Below, in pieces: positions 5,738 through 6,469 of a stretch of DNA of 6,469 nt. Every line of letters begins with the position of its first letter. The stretch's first letter is position 1. The position numbers were made by a program, and so were the translations under genes. The notes beneath the pieces were generated by a model, which saw only the letters and a program-made list of their open reading frames with translations, ran no database searches and was not told the DNA's origin. The DNA is from SAR324 cluster bacterium (GTDB lineage Bacteria; SAR324; JACQKK01). The stretch is from assembly GCA_027296185.1 (NCBI GenBank), contig JAPUJL010000088.1, forward strand, positions 1 through 6,469, written 5' to 3'.

Positions 5738-5890
5738 TCAGTCGGACGAAGGCAGCGGTTTGGCCCCGACGAGATCCATATCCCGGCCGTCGGCCACGAG
5801 CTTCCACTCCTCGGCGGGAATCCCCTTGAGAATCAGGATTTGAATTCCCGACGACTTGTCCTCGAACCGTTTGCCTACTGGAATCGCCAT
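5738..5890 (-). CDS. Cysteine-free desulforedoxin-like small protein, 50 aa
   Basis: A 50-residue protein, second gene of a tandem pair. Residues 6-23 (GKRFEDKSSGIQILILKG) align without gaps to residues 4-21 of the upstream 43-residue neighbour, so the two are paralogues. Against desulforedoxin, GKRF aligns with GDVY and LVADGRDM (31-38) aligns with LVCCGEDM, with about three extra residues in the middle (around PAEEW). All four metal-binding cysteines are therefore replaced (Asp, Ser, Ala, Asp) and no Fe or Zn site can form. The tail ends PLPSSD. The ATG at 5890 lies 14 bases after the neighbour's stop, with a weak purine-rich GGACAGG between them. Cytoplasmic, probably a small beta-barrel; function unknown. 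Confidence 0.65.
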   Translation of the reverse strand: MAIPVGKRFEDKSSGIQILILKGIPAEEWKLVADGRDMDLVGAKPLPSSD

Positions 5891-5904
5891 GGCCGCCTGT
5901 CCCG

Positions 5905-6036
5905 CTATTCCTTCAGCTTGAACTCGTGCTTCTCGCCCGTCTTCTCGTTGACGCAGACGATGACCGCCTCGCCCCCCTTCGTCACGACGATCTCGACCCC
6001 GGTCTCGTCACAGACGTAGCGCTTGCCCAACTGCAT
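5905..6036 (-). CDS. Desulforedoxin-like small protein with two of four cysteines, 43 aa
   Basis: A 43-residue protein, first gene of the tandem pair. It aligns with desulforedoxin without gaps over residues 4-33: GKRYVCDETG against GDVYKCELCG, then VIVCV against TLVCC. C9 and C28 match the first cysteine of each metal-binding pair; the second cysteines are T12 and V29. Desulforedoxin and the desulfoferrodoxin N-terminal domain bind iron through four cysteines, so a standard FeCys4 centre cannot form in one chain; C9 and C28 would be close enough for a disulfide or a two-Cys site (inference). The tail EKTGEKHEFKLKE is highly charged. Coding evidence is the paralogy with its neighbour, the tandem layout and the promoter upstream. 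No strong Shine-Dalgarno sequence precedes the ATG at 6036. Confidence 0.7.
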   Translation of the reverse strand: MQLGKRYVCDETGVEIVVTKGGEAVIVCVNEKTGEKHEFKLKE

Positions 6037-6098
6037 CGTTCGTTCGCTGCTTGGTTCAGTTCGCTTTCCGTGGTCGTCCGCACAACTCCGACGGCCTG

Positions 6099-6127
6099 AT
6101 CTTACTGTTGTAGCGGGAAAATCGCAA
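6099..6127 (-). promoter_or_regulatory. Sigma-70-type promoter for the small-protein pair
   Basis: On the minus strand TTGCGA (6127-6122) and TAAGAT (6104-6099) are separated by exactly 17 bases, each matching the -35 and -10 consensus at four of six positions. Transcription would start near 6092 and leave a leader of about 55 bases before the ATG at 6036. The surrounding sequence is locally AT-richer than the rest of the window, as expected of a promoter. Confidence 0.55.
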
Positions 6128-6260
6128 CCTCGCGGAAGGCGCAGTCGGGGAGCGGAAAACGATCAACCCCTGGCCACGACGAATTCCGCGCCTCGCCGAA
6201 CGCTCCCGGCCGCTTCCCTTGGGGCTGTCAGATTTTATCCCAGCGTGGCAGCCCAATGGC
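6128..6260. other. Non-coding stretch, nothing recognised
   Basis: This lies upstream of the small-protein promoter. Open frames cross it, but they have no ribosome binding site and no recognisable protein family. Together with the repeat and edge entries to its right it accounts for the long gene-free right end of the window. Confidence 0.5.
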
Positions 6261-6295
6261 GGACAGGGACGCCTGTCCTGAGCGAAGTCGAAGGG
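6261..6295. repeat. Dispersed stem-loop repeat (GGACAGG/CCTGTCC plus GAGCGAAGTCGAAGG)
   Basis: GGACAGG (6261-6267) and CCTGTCC (6272-6278) form a perfect 7-base stem with a 4-base loop, followed directly by TGAGCGAAGTCGAAGGG (6279-6295). On the minus strand this is the CCTTCGACTTCGCTCAGG word that, from general experience, recurs in intergenic regions of many environmental bacterial genomes and yields spurious peptides such as FDFAQ and TSLRTG when translated. Both peptide signatures appear here in overlapping frames, which argues that the region is non-coding. Confidence 0.65.
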
Positions 6296-6387
6296 CCCGC
6301 CCCACCCTCGGATTGCGGATTCCTCGGCAACGGCTCGGTGCCCGGCGGTTGCGGCGATGCGCCTTGCCGGGCCCCGGGGACTGGTGT

Positions 6388-6469
6388 ATGTGCCCAAGGA
6401 TCGAGGAATTCGGGCCACGCGGCGTGTATAACTGCCATGCGGCACGGGGCGGCCGCTTCCGCGTTGGTG
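6388..6469 (+). other. Possible start of a gene running off the right edge
   Basis: Two overlapping rightward frames are open to the window end. One begins with ATG at 6388 (MCPRIEEFGPRGVYN...), the other with ATG at 6437 (MRHGAAASALV), just after a TATAAC hexamer at 6427-6432. There is no convincing -35 box, and too little sequence to judge coding character, so no gene is called. Confidence 0.15.

Noticed and set aside
5405..6019. Rightward 204-codon frame across the leader region and the small-protein pair
   Set aside because: It lies opposite the two paralogous small genes and the hairpin cluster, has no family match, and changes character along its length.
6056..6445. Leftward 129-codon frame at the right end
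   Set aside because: It runs through the promoter of the small-protein pair and through the dispersed stem-loop repeat, giving the repeat-derived FDFAQ peptide; not a plausible protein.

Overview
This is a high-GC bacterial window. Protein-family content (MMACHC-like ferredoxin, LysM/SPOR envelope protein, CoA-pyrophosphatase-type Nudix protein) suggests a proteobacterium, probably gamma, but nothing seen fixes the taxon. No rRNA, tRNA, CRISPR array, transposase or phage gene was found.

Layout. Positions 1-1542 read rightward. They hold the last codons of an upstream gene, a 72-residue protein of unknown function, a MobA/MocA-like nucleotidyltransferase translationally coupled to it, and a Nudix hydrolase. 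Positions 1553-6036 read leftward. In transcription order they hold two tiny paralogous desulforedoxin-like proteins (43 and 50 residues), a membrane-anchored LysM protein with two SPOR-like repeats, an MMACHC/QueG-like protein with eight C-terminal cysteines, and a NodU/TobZ-type carbamoyltransferase homologue. The two blocks converge on a short CTAG heptad repeat at 1539-1556 that contains both stop codons. The right end (6105-6469) has no convincing gene, but carries a promoter for the small-protein pair and a stem-loop repeat of a kind scattered through many environmental genomes.

How the genes may work together. The MMACHC-like gene and the carbamoyltransferase gene are 34 bases apart and probably co-transcribed. 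The LysM/SPOR gene lies 82 bases upstream of them and may share the transcript. The small-protein pair has its own promoter (TTGCGA-N17-TAAGAT) and is followed by a cluster of hairpins and a possible terminator, so it looks like a separate unit.

Most interesting points. (1) The carbamoyltransferase keeps the full-length family architecture, yet by eye every signature catalytic or metal-binding motif is replaced, so it looks like a conserved pseudoenzyme or a protein with a new activity. (2) The two small proteins align with desulforedoxin almost residue for residue, but one keeps only one cysteine of each metal-binding pair and the other keeps none. All homology statements are by-eye comparisons with remembered family motifs; no search was run.
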